Source: Chloroflexota bacterium
Lineage (GTDB): Bacteria; Chloroflexota; Anaerolineae; UBA4142
Assembly (NCBI GenBank): GCA_016865935.1
Contig: VGOB01000033.1
Coordinates: 1-33,626 of the forward strand
Direction of reading: 5' to 3'
DNA length: 33,626 nucleotides
In this document: positions 15,229 through 23,532 of the stretch, one piece after another
How positions within the stretch are numbered: the stretch's first letter is position 1
Layout of the letters: the number at the start of each line of letters is the position of its first letter
Program-made: the position numbers and the translations under genes
Notes under the pieces: model-generated
What the model was told of the DNA's origin: nothing
What the model saw: only the letters and a program-made list of their open reading frames with translations
The model's database searches: none

Positions 15229-17196
15229 ATGTTGATTCATCGCGCGATTTGTTTTTTCAGTTTGGGCATCGGGTTGATCGGTTGGAGCGCGTGCACGCCA
15301 ACGCCGACCTCTGCGCCGCCGACCGCAACCGCGTTCGCCAAATCCACCGTTGTGCCATCGGCGACGAATGTTCCGACCGCCACGCGCGCGCCCATCGCGC
15401 CGACGATGGCGCCGGGAAAACCGCCGCGCGTTTTTTCGTCCGATCCCAACGCGCTCGCCGAAAACAAAATGAAATTCGCGGCAGGCGACAAGTTGATCGG
15501 CGGCACAGTAGATTGGTTGCTCTTTGAAGCAAATCGCGCGTTGCGTTTTGAACCGGTGGCGGTGACGGACAAAAAAATCGCGCCGCCGAGCGGCGACAAG
15601 CGCGATTATACGAGTCTGGCGCCGTACTGGTGGCCCAACCCGAACACGCCGAACGGTTTGCCCTACGTTCGCAAGGACGGTCAAACCAATCCCGAGCTAC
15701 ATTCGTTTCCCGACAAAGATAGTATGAACAGTCTGGCGTCGAACGCGTACACGCTCGCGCTGGCGTACTATTTTACCGGCGATGAAAAGTACGCGGCGCA
15801 CGCGGCGAAATTGATCCGCGTCTGGTTTCTGGACGACGCGACGCGAATGAATCCGAATATGAAATTCGGGCAATCGGTACGCGGCGTGAACGATGGTCGC
15901 GCCGAGGGCGTGCTGGAAACGCGCGTGCTGACGCGCGTCGTGGACGCGGTCGGACTGATCGCCGAATCGAAAACCTGGACGACTGTCGATCAGCAAGGGC
16001 TGACGAAATGGTTCGGCGAGTACGTCGCGTGGATGATCATCGATCCGATCGGCAAAGAAGAACGTGCCGCGACGAATAATCACGGCGTTTGGTACGACGC
16101 GCAACTCGTTGCGTTCTTGTTGTTCATCGGCAAGACTGACGACGCGAAAAAAGTTTTGGAAGATGCCAAGCGCGTTCGGATCGCCGCGCAGATCGATCCG
16201 GATGGCAAGATGCCGCTCGAAACGAGTCGCGCCGATGGCTGGCATTACACCGTGTTCAACTTGAGCGCGTTCTTCGCGCTGGCGACGCTGGGGGATCGCG
16301 CCGGAGTCGATCTATGGAATTACGCGACGCCTGACGGCAGAGGCATTCGGCGCGCGTTCGATTATCTGGTGCGCTTCATCGTGGATGAAAAGTGGCCCCA
16401 CTCGTCGAGCGCGAATCTGAGTTGGAGCGACATTTACAATATGGCGCGCCAAGCCGCCGTCAAATATGGCGCGACGAATTATCAGCAGATCAGCGCGCGC
16501 ATCCCAACCGTAGATGCCGCGACGACGCGCGCGAATTTGTTGCTGCCGCCCTTCGTCGCGTTCGCCGTTCAAACCGCGCCGACACTTGCGCCCAAGCCAA
16601 CTACCGCGCCGATGACAACTGCGCCGCTCGTCATTTGCAATTTCGAAGACGACATTTCGATCTGGCAAGGGTACGATCAGGGAACGGAAGTGATGCTCAA
16701 AGCGAACGAAACGCCGCCGCCGAATTATATTTCCGATTTGCAAGTTTTTGCCGCGTCGCTCAATCGCTGGTACCAACCGATGCCGGGATTCGAGTCGAGC
16801 GCGGAGCAAGTGAAAGAAGGCAAGCGCGCGGGCAAGTGGGCGAACGTCGTCAAGAACAATCGCATCGTTACCGACAAAATTCCACACGATTGGAGCAAGT
16901 ATCAATATTTGAGTTTCTGGTTGTACTCAGCGGAAGCAAACAAAACGTCGGTGACGCTGGTCGCTCATTCCGAAAACGAAGTGACCCAGCAAAATTATTT
17001 CAACTACAAAATCACGCTCGATTGGACTGGCTGGAAATTTTTCGCAATCGGGCTCAACGAATTCACCACGACGCGCGCGCCGCTTGGTTGGCACAAGATT
17101 GATTCGTTGAAATTCGCGTCGAGCGGGTGGAGTCAAACGCCGTACTCGACGACGGTGTTGTATTTCGACGCGATGAAGTTAGTGAATGACAAATGA
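15229..17196 (+). CDS. exported polysaccharide lyase (alginate-lyase superfamily) with C-terminal module
   Basis: The 655-residue lipoprotein has a signal ending in GWSAC (Cys22) and a Thr/Ala/Pro linker to about residue 65. The (alpha/alpha) toroid lyase domain spans about 70-475, with the marks PPSGDKRDYTSLAPYWWPNP (residues 119-138) and TNNHGVWYDAQ, where Asn284 and His285 are the likely catalytic pair. This is the alginate-lyase Pfam family that includes PL5 alginate and PL38 glucuronan lyases. After a second Thr/Pro linker (about 480-500), a beta-rich module of about 155 residues begins NFEDDISIWQGYD and resembles carbohydrate-binding or CIA30-like domains. AAGGA precedes the start. Its stop overlaps the GH88 start (ATGA). 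I infer a uronate polymer as substrate. Confidence 0.85.
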   Translation: MLIHRAICFFSLGIGLIGWSACTPTPTSAPPTATAFAKSTVVPSATNVPTATRAPIAPTMAPGKPPRVFSSDPNALAENKMKFAAGDKLIGGTVDWLLFEANRALRFEPVAVTDKKIAPPSGDKRDYTSLAPYWWPNPNTPNGLPYVRKDGQTNPELHSFPDKDSMNSLASNAYTLALAYYFTGDEKYAAHAAKLIRVWFLDDATRMNPNMKFGQSVRGVNDGRAEGVLETRVLTRVVDAVGLIAESKTWTTVDQQGLTKWFGEYVAWMIIDPIGKEERAATNNHGVWYDAQLVAFLLFIGKTDDAKKVLEDAKRVRIAAQIDPDGKMPLETSRADGWHYTVFNLSAFFALATLGDRAGVDLWNYATPDGRGIRRAFDYLVRFIVDEKWPHSSSANLSWSDIYNMARQAAVKYGATNYQQISARIPTVDAATTRANLLLPPFVAFAVQTAPTLAPKPTTAPMTTAPLVICNFEDDISIWQGYDQGTEVMLKANETPPPNYISDLQVFAASLNRWYQPMPGFESSAEQVKEGKRAGKWANVVKNNRIVTDKIPHDWSKYQYLSFWLYSAEANKTSVTLVAHSENEVTQQNYFNYKITLDWTGWKFFAIGLNEFTTTRAPLGWHKIDSLKFASSGWSQTPYSTTVLYFDAMKLVNDK

Positions 17197-18389
17197 GCGA
17201 AGGACAAATTACGAATTACGAATTGCAAATTGCGAATTGCGAATTGCGAAAGACGAATGACAAATTGCAAATGACAAATGACAAAATGGGGTGGGTGGGT
17301 GACGCGCTAGCGTTTGCGATTACGCGGACGCGCAAGAATGTCGCGCGCGTCACTGATTTTCCCGAAGTTGCGAAAGACGGCAAATGGGAATACGCGCGCA
17401 ACAAACCCGGCGGCTGGGTCGGCGGGCATTGGACGGGGCTACTTTGGCTCGCGTTTGCGCAGACCGGCGATCCGTTTTTCGAACGCGCCGCGCGCGACTG
17501 GACGGCGAAACTTGCGTCGCGCCAAAACGATACGAGCACGCACGACCTTGGATTTTTGTTCGAGTTGTCGCACGTGCTTGGCGCGCACATCACCGGCGAC
17601 GCGTCGCTCAAACTGCCGGCGGTCAACGCCGCGCGCGCGCTAATTCAACGTTACAACGAAAAAGGGCGATTCATTCGCGCGTGGGGCGCGCTCGACACGG
17701 ATACGAATCGCGGGCGCGCGATCATTGACACGCTGATGAATCTCGATCTGTTGTATTGGGCGACGCGCGAGACGGGCGATCAATCGTTCGCGCAGATTGC
17801 AACCGCGCACGCGCGCGCCGCGCTGAAAAATCAGGTGCGTGGCGATTGGTCAACGTCGCATACGATGGATTTCGATCCGGACACCGGACTGTTTCTCCAG
17901 CAAGGCACGCACCAGGGTTTGAGCGCGTCGTCGTGCTGGGCGCGCGGGCAAGCGTGGGCGGTCTACGGTTTTGCCGAAACGTATCGCAACACCGGCGACG
18001 CGATCTTTCTCGACGCGGCGCGCCATTGCGCGGAATACGCGTTGCGCCGCGCGCCGTCGGATCACGTTCCGTTTTGGGATTACGACTCGCCGCTGACGCA
18101 AAGCGCGGACGACGTGCGCGATAGTTCCGCCGCCGCGATTCTCGCGTCGGGGTTGTTGATTCTCGCGGCGCAAGATCGCGCGAACGCGGCGCGCTGGCGC
18201 GATCAGGCGACGACGATGTTGCAATCGTTGTGGGAAAATTATTCCAGTCGCGGTACGAACGGGCCGAGCATTTTGATTCACGCGACGCGCAGCAAGCCGC
18301 ACGGCGCGATGGACAGCGGTTTGATTTACGGGGATTTTTACTTTGTGGAGGCGTTGGGAAGATTGGAGATTAGAGATTGGAGATTGTAG
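17193..18389 (+). CDS. unsaturated glucuronyl hydrolase, GH88
   Basis: This enzyme removes the unsaturated uronic acid left at the non-reducing end by a lyase. Asp118 in THDLGF and Asp179 in IIDTLMNL match the two catalytic aspartates of the family; their 61-residue spacing equals that known for the Bacillus enzyme (Asp88/Asp149). There is no signal peptide, so it is cytoplasmic. The start at 17193 overlaps the lyase stop as ATGA, but the first 31 residues are encoded by a 7-bp tandem array. The ATG at 17286 (GWVGDALAFA) would give a protein without that tail. The last residues (EIRDWRL) are also encoded by a 7-bp array. The true ends of the protein are therefore uncertain by up to 31 residues. 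Confidence 0.88.
   Translation: MSEGQITNYELQIANCELRKTNDKLQMTNDKMGWVGDALAFAITRTRKNVARVTDFPEVAKDGKWEYARNKPGGWVGGHWTGLLWLAFAQTGDPFFERAARDWTAKLASRQNDTSTHDLGFLFELSHVLGAHITGDASLKLPAVNAARALIQRYNEKGRFIRAWGALDTDTNRGRAIIDTLMNLDLLYWATRETGDQSFAQIATAHARAALKNQVRGDWSTSHTMDFDPDTGLFLQQGTHQGLSASSCWARGQAWAVYGFAETYRNTGDAIFLDAARHCAEYALRRAPSDHVPFWDYDSPLTQSADDVRDSSAAAILASGLLILAAQDRANAARWRDQATTMLQSLWENYSSRGTNGPSILIHATRSKPHGAMDSGLIYGDFYFVEALGRLEIRDWRL
17203..17287. repeat. 7-bp tandem array encoding the GH88 N-terminus
   Basis: About twelve units such as ACGAATT, GCGAATT, GCAAATT and ACAAATG follow each other with no break in the 7-base period. The reading frame stays open through it. Confidence 0.85.
18361..18388. 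repeat. 7-bp tandem array at the GH88/lyase junction
   Basis: Four units GATTGGA, GATTAGA, GATTGGA, GATTGTA. They encode the last residues of the GH88 protein. They also supply GGAG (18365-18368) and the TTG (18377) that would start the next gene. Confidence 0.8.
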
Positions 18390-19531
18390 ATTCTTTGCCG
18401 CGCACCTTCGCGCTCGATCCGAACGCGCTGGCGGCGGTGAAAAATAGAATCGCGTCCGGGGATCGAGCGTTCGACGCGCCGCTCGCGCAATTGAAACGCG
18501 AAGCCGAGCGCGCGCTGGGCGAAGGTCCTTGGTCGGTGGTGGACAAGCCGATGACGCCGCCGAGCGGCGACAAGCACGATTATTTTTCGCTCGCGCGGTA
18601 TTTTTGGCGCAACCCGAACACGCCGGACGGCTTGCCGTACATTTCGCGCGACGGCGAGGCGAATCCGGAAATCTGGACGATTCCCGATCACAAAAAATTC
18701 GACGCGCTGATGGACAATGTGCTGACGCTCGGCTTGGCGTACTATTTTACTGACGACGCGCGTTACGCGGAGTATGCCGCGCGGCTTTTGCGCGTCTGGT
18801 TCCTTGAGGACGCGACCCGGATGAATCCGAACTTGAATTTCACGCAAGGCGTGCGCGGCGCAAGCGCGGGACGCAACGCCGGCATCATCGAAACGCGAGA
18901 ACTGGCGCAAGTGGTGGACGCGCTGGGATTGATCGCGGGATCGAGCGCGTGGACGGAAAACGATCAGCGCGGAATGATCGAATGGTGCGCGCGCTTTCTC
19001 GATTGGCTATTGCGCAGCGATCTCGGTCGCCAAGAGGCGCAACAGCGCAACAATCACGGGACGTTCTACGACGCGCAAGTGATCGCGCTCGCGTTCTTCA
19101 TCGGCGATGACGCGACGGCGCGCAAATTTTTGGAACGCGCGACGAGCGAACGCATCCCGCAACAAATCGAACCGAATGGGATTCAGCCGCTGGAACTGGC
19201 GCGGACGCTGGCGTGGCATTATCACGTCTTCAACTTGCAGGCGTTCTTTCGTCTCGCGTCATTCGGCGAGCGCGTGGGGATGGACCTTTGGAATTTCGCG
19301 ACGCGCGATGGTCGTTCTGTGCGCGCCGCGACCGATTTCCTTGCGCCGTACGTCGCGGGCAAGCGGTGGGAGTATCCGCAAATCGCGCCGCAGGAATTTG
19401 GCGTTGCGTTTTTCCTGATGTGTCAGGCGGCGGTCAAGTGGCGCGATGAGAAGTATTTGCGCGCGGCGTTGCACGCGCCGGGCGTGAACGCGGCGACGGC
19501 GCGCGCGTGGATTGTCCTCGCCATCGGATGA
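18377..19531 (+). CDS. second polysaccharide lyase of the alginate-lyase superfamily, no signal peptide
   Basis: The 384-residue protein is a paralogue of the exported lyase two genes upstream. Both share PPSGDKxDYxSLAxYxWxNPNTPxGLPY and the catalytic Asn-His in RNNHGTFYDAQ (Asn226, His227). It lacks the signal peptide, linkers and C-terminal module, so it probably acts inside the cell on imported oligomers. The start is unusual: the frame opens at TTG 18377 inside a 7-bp repeat, with GGAG eight bases upstream, overlapping the GH88 stop by 13 bases. A second TTG at 18395 is possible, and no ATG or GTG is close. It is the last gene of the operon and is followed by a perfect hairpin. Confidence 0.83.
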   Translation: MEIVDSLPRTFALDPNALAAVKNRIASGDRAFDAPLAQLKREAERALGEGPWSVVDKPMTPPSGDKHDYFSLARYFWRNPNTPDGLPYISRDGEANPEIWTIPDHKKFDALMDNVLTLGLAYYFTDDARYAEYAARLLRVWFLEDATRMNPNLNFTQGVRGASAGRNAGIIETRELAQVVDALGLIAGSSAWTENDQRGMIEWCARFLDWLLRSDLGRQEAQQRNNHGTFYDAQVIALAFFIGDDATARKFLERATSERIPQQIEPNGIQPLELARTLAWHYHVFNLQAFFRLASFGERVGMDLWNFATRDGRSVRAATDFLAPYVAGKRWEYPQIAPQEFGVAFFLMCQAAVKWRDEKYLRAALHAPGVNAATARAWIVLAIG

Positions 19532-19570
19532 ATTCGACGGCTACGCGGATACGCGCATTGCCGCGTGAAG

Positions 19571-19604
19571 AGACCCGTCAGGTTTGCGGAAACCTGACGG
19601 GTCT
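19571..19604 (+). terminator. perfect 15-bp hairpin after the uronate operon
   Basis: Arms 19571-19585 and 19590-19604 are perfect inverted copies around a GCGG loop. No T-run follows, so it may be a REP-like repeat that limits RNA decay rather than a true terminator. Its right arm ends in CGGGTCTGTT, which also occurs in the leader at 3025-3035. Confidence 0.55.
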
Positions 19605-19699
19605 GTTGATCGCGCGCGGCGCGATGTTGGATGGACCCGACGGCAAGGCGAGCGCAAGCGCGCTTGAGCGGGTTATGTGCGCGCAATCGGCTTGAGCCG

Positions 19700-19809
19700 A
19701 TTTGGCGCGCCGCGCTCATCGCCTCGATCTGATCCGCGATGCGCGTCCAGGCGTACTCGCGCGCGACTTCGACGCCGCGCTTGCCCAAGCGCGCGCACAT
19801 CGCGTCTAT
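19700..19809 (-). pseudogene. C-terminal fragment of a GT4-type glycosyltransferase
   Basis: On the minus strand about 35 codons read CARLGKRGVEVAREYAWTRIADQIEAM. This is the usual C-terminal pattern of group 1 (GT4) glycosyltransferases, where the chain ends with a WxxIAxxxExx helix. Nothing upstream belongs to such an enzyme: the DNA before it is the end of the PrsW-like gene, whose stop codon touches the fragment. This suggests a deletion that left only the tail. The fragment is short, so chance similarity is possible. Confidence 0.45.
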
Positions 19810-20801
19810 GCCGCCGCGCGCTGCAACCGCGCGACGACGCGACTCAAGTATCGTTCCGCTTTGACGCGATCCTGCGGATTGCCGCGCAGCCACACGCGCG
19901 CGTACGCCAGGTGTCGCTGCACGTTGTGCTTTTCGAGCCAGCGTAGAATGTCGCGCGGACGCGTCTGTCCGAATTGTTTTTCAACATCAGTCACGCGGCG
20001 ATGCAACAAGACGAACTCGAACACAATCGTCGCGAGCACGGCGAGCAAAAAGACCCAGGGCGTGATCCAGGTGAGCGGCGCGGTGAAGAAAACGATGTGT
20101 CCACGATCGACCAAGTCCTGTCCGTTGTACAGCGCGTGTGTCCAGATCATCCACGCCCATACGCCGAGCGCGGGCAAGTACCGCACGAGTTTCGGGAGAT
20201 AACGCGACCAACCGAGCGCGAGCGCGATGAACGCGGTGCTCGCCGCGTGTCCGATGAACACAATGTCGGGTCTGCCGCGCGTGGTTTGCAATTCTGTCCA
20301 CGGCACGAGAATATTCGTGACGATGCCCGGCGTCGCAGTTTGCGTGTTCGGAAGGAACATATCTTCGAACACGTTCAGCCCGATGCCGATGGCGAGACCG
20401 ACGAGCATCAGATCGGTTGCGCCGAACGCGATGCGCGCGCCGGTCCACTTCCAAATCAGCAAGACGAGCGCGACCGAAACGAGCTTCGCCGTCTCTTCGG
20501 TGATCGGCGCGAGGAGCGCGAGGTGCGCGAATTTCCCGGCGTTGCTGTACATCGGCGGCAGAACGACGCCGACGATGATCTGAACGAGCAACGTCGCGTG
20601 ACTGATGATCAGCAAGCCGATGAAGAAAAAGACCGCGAACGCCAGAACGCGCAGCGAACGCACGGGCAAGGTGATCAGCAGATAAAACGCGGCGAACCAC
20701 AGCGCGTTTGCAAGCGCGGGCAAGACGCCCAGCAGCGCGTAACTGATCAGAACGACGATGAACCAGATGACGAAGTAGATGATGCGAATGAGGTTGGACA
20801 T
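19806..20801 (-). CDS. PrsW-type intramembrane metalloprotease
   Basis: The 331-residue protein has about eight membrane segments and the PrsW motifs: APITEETAK (EExxK), GLNVFEDM, GHAAST and WTHALYN, which supply the glutamates and histidines of the metal site. PrsW itself cleaves an anti-sigma factor within the membrane. The C-terminal 60 residues are soluble and basic. I chose the ATG at 20801, with GGAGAAG upstream, because the first membrane segment follows at once. It is preceded by a small unknown gene (58-base gap), and the two are probably one transcript. No sigma or anti-sigma gene is in this window, so the substrate is unknown. Confidence 0.85.
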   Translation of the reverse strand: MSNLIRIIYFVIWFIVVLISYALLGVLPALANALWFAAFYLLITLPVRSLRVLAFAVFFFIGLLIISHATLLVQIIVGVVLPPMYSNAGKFAHLALLAPITEETAKLVSVALVLLIWKWTGARIAFGATDLMLVGLAIGIGLNVFEDMFLPNTQTATPGIVTNILVPWTELQTTRGRPDIVFIGHAASTAFIALALGWSRYLPKLVRYLPALGVWAWMIWTHALYNGQDLVDRGHIVFFTAPLTWITPWVFLLAVLATIVFEFVLLHRRVTDVEKQFGQTRPRDILRWLEKHNVQRHLAYARVWLRGNPQDRVKAERYLSRVVARLQRAAA

Positions 20802-20859
20802 TTGATCTTCTCCAAGAAATGCGATCGCCAACCGATGACAGACGACCGCTGCGAGTTTG

Positions 20860-21300
20860 TCACTGCGAACTTTGATTCCCTTTCGCGGCTTCGACCACAT
20901 CCGCGAGCGTCGTCTTGCCGCCCATATCGGACGGAAGCAAATCGGAAAGCGGCGGTTGCGTGAAATTCGAATCGGGCGTCGCGTTCGAAGTTGACGGCGC
21001 GGCGCTGCCGCCATCGCCGCCGAGCATCCCCTCGAAAATTTGGCGGATGAACGATCCGACCGTGTCGCGCACCGCGTCGCCGCCGGACCGCGGTTGTTGC
21101 GCCGGCACTTCCCAGCCGATCAAATTGAAGAACGCGTCGCGCGTTGCCGCCCAGCCCGCGCCTGCGCCCGTGATCAAATTGCCAATGTCGCGCCAAAACG
21201 CCGAGAGCGCGTTCTTCTCGAAACTGTTGAGCGTACTCGCGAGCGCGAGTCCGTTGCTCTGCCACCACGCGAGCCAGGTTTGAAGCAAATAGTGATCCAT
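20860..21300 (-). CDS. small hypothetical protein upstream of prsW-like gene
   Basis: I do not recognise this 146-residue protein. The first half is rich in tryptophan, phenylalanine and alanine (LLQTWLAWWQSNGLAL, FFNLIGWEVP) and could be helical and amphipathic. The middle has SFIRQIFEGMLGGDGG, and the C-terminal third is low in complexity, with Ser, Thr, Asn and Pro. No signal peptide is clear. A good ribosome site (GGAGG) precedes the ATG at 21300, and codon use resembles its neighbours, so I think it is real. Its place directly before the membrane protease makes it a possible substrate or partner. Confidence 0.65.
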   Translation of the reverse strand: MDHYLLQTWLAWWQSNGLALASTLNSFEKNALSAFWRDIGNLITGAGAGWAATRDAFFNLIGWEVPAQQPRSGGDAVRDTVGSFIRQIFEGMLGGDGGSAAPSTSNATPDSNFTQPPLSDLLPSDMGGKTTLADVVEAAKGNQSSQ

Positions 21301-21319
21301 AACTTTTCCTCCCTACTTC

Positions 21320-21441
21320 GGCAATGTCACATTTCCTTTTTTGCCACAGAGGACACAGAGAACACAGAGAACACAGAGGGGAATCCATCTTTTCTCCGTG
21401 CGCGTAGCGTCTGTGATCTCTGTGGCTAATCTGACATTGCC
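21320..21441. repeat. MITE-like element with terminal inverted repeats
   Basis: The ends GGCAATGTCA (21320-21329) and TGACATTGCC (21432-21441) are perfect inverted copies. An inner pair, GCCACAGAG (21343-21351) and CTCTGTGGC (21418-21426), is also perfect. Between them lie four units of the type CACAGAGAA with a 9-base period (21346-21381). It carries no gene and fills most of the gap between the deacetylase-like and small hypothetical genes. Confidence 0.7.
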
Positions 21442-21456
21442 AAACTACGCAAGCCG

Positions 21457-23532
21457 TCAATTGCTCTCGGCTTGTTGCGTCGCCAAGTTCACAATGTCTT
21501 GCGACGTGACGACGCACAAATTTTTCGACGCGTATGCGACCATTTCTTCGTACGCGTTCCAGATCGCGTTTTGATTCGCTTGCGAACGCGGTTTGGATGT
21601 GTCCGGCGCGTCGAGATTGTACGGCGGCGCGAGCGGCTTGCCTTTTCCGCCCTCGGCGAAATAGATGCCGCCCCAGCCCGTGCCACTGCCGAACAAATTG
21701 TCTTCGTGAATGAGCGCGGTGATGAACGGCGCGCGCGGCGCGTTCCACTGCGCGAGTTTGGTTTTGAGCATCGTCGTCGGATTGAATTCGCTCGCGCGCG
21801 GCGTGCCCGTCAGATTCCACCAAAAATTCTCGCGCCCGTTTTCCATCCGAATTCGCGTGATGCTGAAATCGCTGGGACGCACCCACAAGCCATTCGCTTG
21901 GACGAGCGGCTTGTCCAACGCCGTGCCTTCCTCGTGATACACCACTTGCATCTGCGCGCCCAGCTCGGCGTAGATTTTCAACAGCGTTTTGCGGATGCGC
22001 GGATCGTTCGACATCGGCGAGGCGACGACGGGTTTGCGCCCAAAGACCTGGGTGAGCAAAGTATAACCGCCCGGCGCGCTCTTGTCTATATGACCTGTGG
22101 CGAGATCGAGCCGGTACGTTTCGTACTCGCGCAAGGTTTGCTCCAAGGTCTGATCGTCCAGGTTTTCCAAGCGTTGATCGAAACCGATGTACGCCGGATA
22201 CGGCGGGCGAATGTGATAACTGATCGTCGTCGCGCTGTTTTTCAAGCGCGCGATCACATCGGGGCGCTGTTGGACGTATGCTTCGACGGTCGGCGCGGTC
22301 AGGTAGAAATCGCCGCGTACGTTATTTTTTTCGTAGAGCGCGATGAAGCGCAGAATCGTGTCCGCACTTGCGTTGACGTGCGCCCAATCGTGCGTGTTGA
22401 CGACGAAGGTCATATAGCCCGCGCAATTGGAAATTGGAGATTGGAGATTAGAGATTGGAGATTGGAGATTTGTCTGGCGACTGTCTACTGTTGACTGTCT
22501 ACTCGCATTATACGCGTCCGCCATTTGTGAGAACGTCGCCCATTTGACCTTGCCTTGCCGCACGAGCGGGTCAACGACGTTGGTCAGGAATTGATCGATC
22601 ACGCCGAAGGGATTTTTGGGATCGCCGCGAAATTCGCCGCTGTGGATCGTGATGTGAAAGACGTTGGTCTTGCCGGATTCGGCGGCGGCAAGCGATTGCA
22701 ACAAACTCTGTTTCAGAAATTCAAAGTACGCTTCGTCGCCGCCGGTGCCGTCCGCGCGGCGCATACTGTTGAAATCGTTGCGCGCGAAAATTCCATCGGG
22801 CAGGTAAATGATTTTGCCGTTCGGATTGTGTTGCGCGAACTGGCTCACGTCGCTTCCGTTCGATCCGCCCGCCGGACGCCAGGGGTGAATGCCGATCAGC
22901 GCCGGGTCGGTGCGTTGAGTTTGCGGATTTTTCCAATCGCTGTTGACATCGAGACCGGCGCACGCGGCGGCTTGCAAGAGATGCGGATACAAGTTGCCGC
23001 CGCTCCAAAAGCGAATCGGTTGCTTGGCTCCGGCTTGGCGGATCAGCGCGATTTCTTCTTTCATCACCGCGCACCACGTATCGGCGGCAAGCGCGTTGGC
23101 GTTCTTGCCGAGATGCGCGTCCTCGTGAAAGTGGAGCGCGATCTCGTGCCCGCGCGCTTCCAGATCAGCCAGAATCGGATCGCGCGATTGGATCGCTTGG
23201 GTTGTAAAGGGCGATTGCGTCTGCACGGTCATTCGCCCGCCGTGTTTTTCGATCAGCGCGGCAATCGTCTGAATGTCTTGAACGTGGCGTTTGAAAAACT
23301 GGGGGTTGTTGAAATCCGCGCCTTGTTGCGGCGCTTTGCCGGACGCGGAATCGCGGGAGACGATTTGGCTCACCGTCGCGCCGAACGGCTCGATGTGCAT
23401 ACCGATATTGAAGAGCAAGACGGGAGCAGCCGTTGGCGCGTTCGATAGTGGGCTGGTTGGATTGTTGGGCGCGGCGCACGCAATTGATAACAGTCCGGCG
23501 CACAGCACGATCAGCGTGGAAAAGCGTTTCAT
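21457..23532 (-). CDS. exported two-domain polysaccharide deacetylase-like lipoprotein
   Basis: The 691-residue protein has a lipoprotein signal (GLLSIAC) and two related-looking halves. The first (about 35-345) has RGHEIALHFHEDAHLG and FHITIHSGEFRGD; the second (about 375-690) begins with TFVVNTHDW, includes YHIRPPYP, and ends with the C-terminal WGGIYFAEGG region. The His/Asp clusters and overall pattern resemble NodB-like deacetylase folds, but I do not see a textbook motif set, so the activity is inferred. The two halves are joined by a linker containing LQSPISN twice, encoded by a 7-bp tandem array. AGGAGGT precedes the ATG. Downstream and upstream genes encode other exported proteins acting on polysaccharides. 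Confidence 0.7.
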   Translation of the reverse strand: MKRFSTLIVLCAGLLSIACAAPNNPTSPLSNAPTAAPVLLFNIGMHIEPFGATVSQIVSRDSASGKAPQQGADFNNPQFFKRHVQDIQTIAALIEKHGGRMTVQTQSPFTTQAIQSRDPILADLEARGHEIALHFHEDAHLGKNANALAADTWCAVMKEEIALIRQAGAKQPIRFWSGGNLYPHLLQAAACAGLDVNSDWKNPQTQRTDPALIGIHPWRPAGGSNGSDVSQFAQHNPNGKIIYLPDGIFARNDFNSMRRADGTGGDEAYFEFLKQSLLQSLAAAESGKTNVFHITIHSGEFRGDPKNPFGVIDQFLTNVVDPLVRQGKVKWATFSQMADAYNASRQSTVDSRQTNLQSPISNLQSPISNCAGYMTFVVNTHDWAHVNASADTILRFIALYEKNNVRGDFYLTAPTVEAYVQQRPDVIARLKNSATTISYHIRPPYPAYIGFDQRLENLDDQTLEQTLREYETYRLDLATGHIDKSAPGGYTLLTQVFGRKPVVASPMSNDPRIRKTLLKIYAELGAQMQVVYHEEGTALDKPLVQANGLWVRPSDFSITRIRMENGRENFWWNLTGTPRASEFNPTTMLKTKLAQWNAPRAPFITALIHEDNLFGSGTGWGGIYFAEGGKGKPLAPPYNLDAPDTSKPRSQANQNAIWNAYEEMVAYASKNLCVVTSQDIVNLATQQAESN
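22424..22503. repeat. 7-bp tandem array inside the deacetylase-like gene
   Basis: Seven units of the type AGATTGG/AGATTAG (22424-22472) are followed by a 14-base repeat GACTGTCTACTGTT (22473-22503). Read in the gene's frame, three 7-base units make seven residues, giving the repeated peptide LQSPISN. Confidence 0.85.

Noticed and set aside
17203..17287. CRISPR array
   Set aside because: The units are 7 bases long and directly adjacent. There are no 23-40 base repeats with unique spacers and no cas genes.
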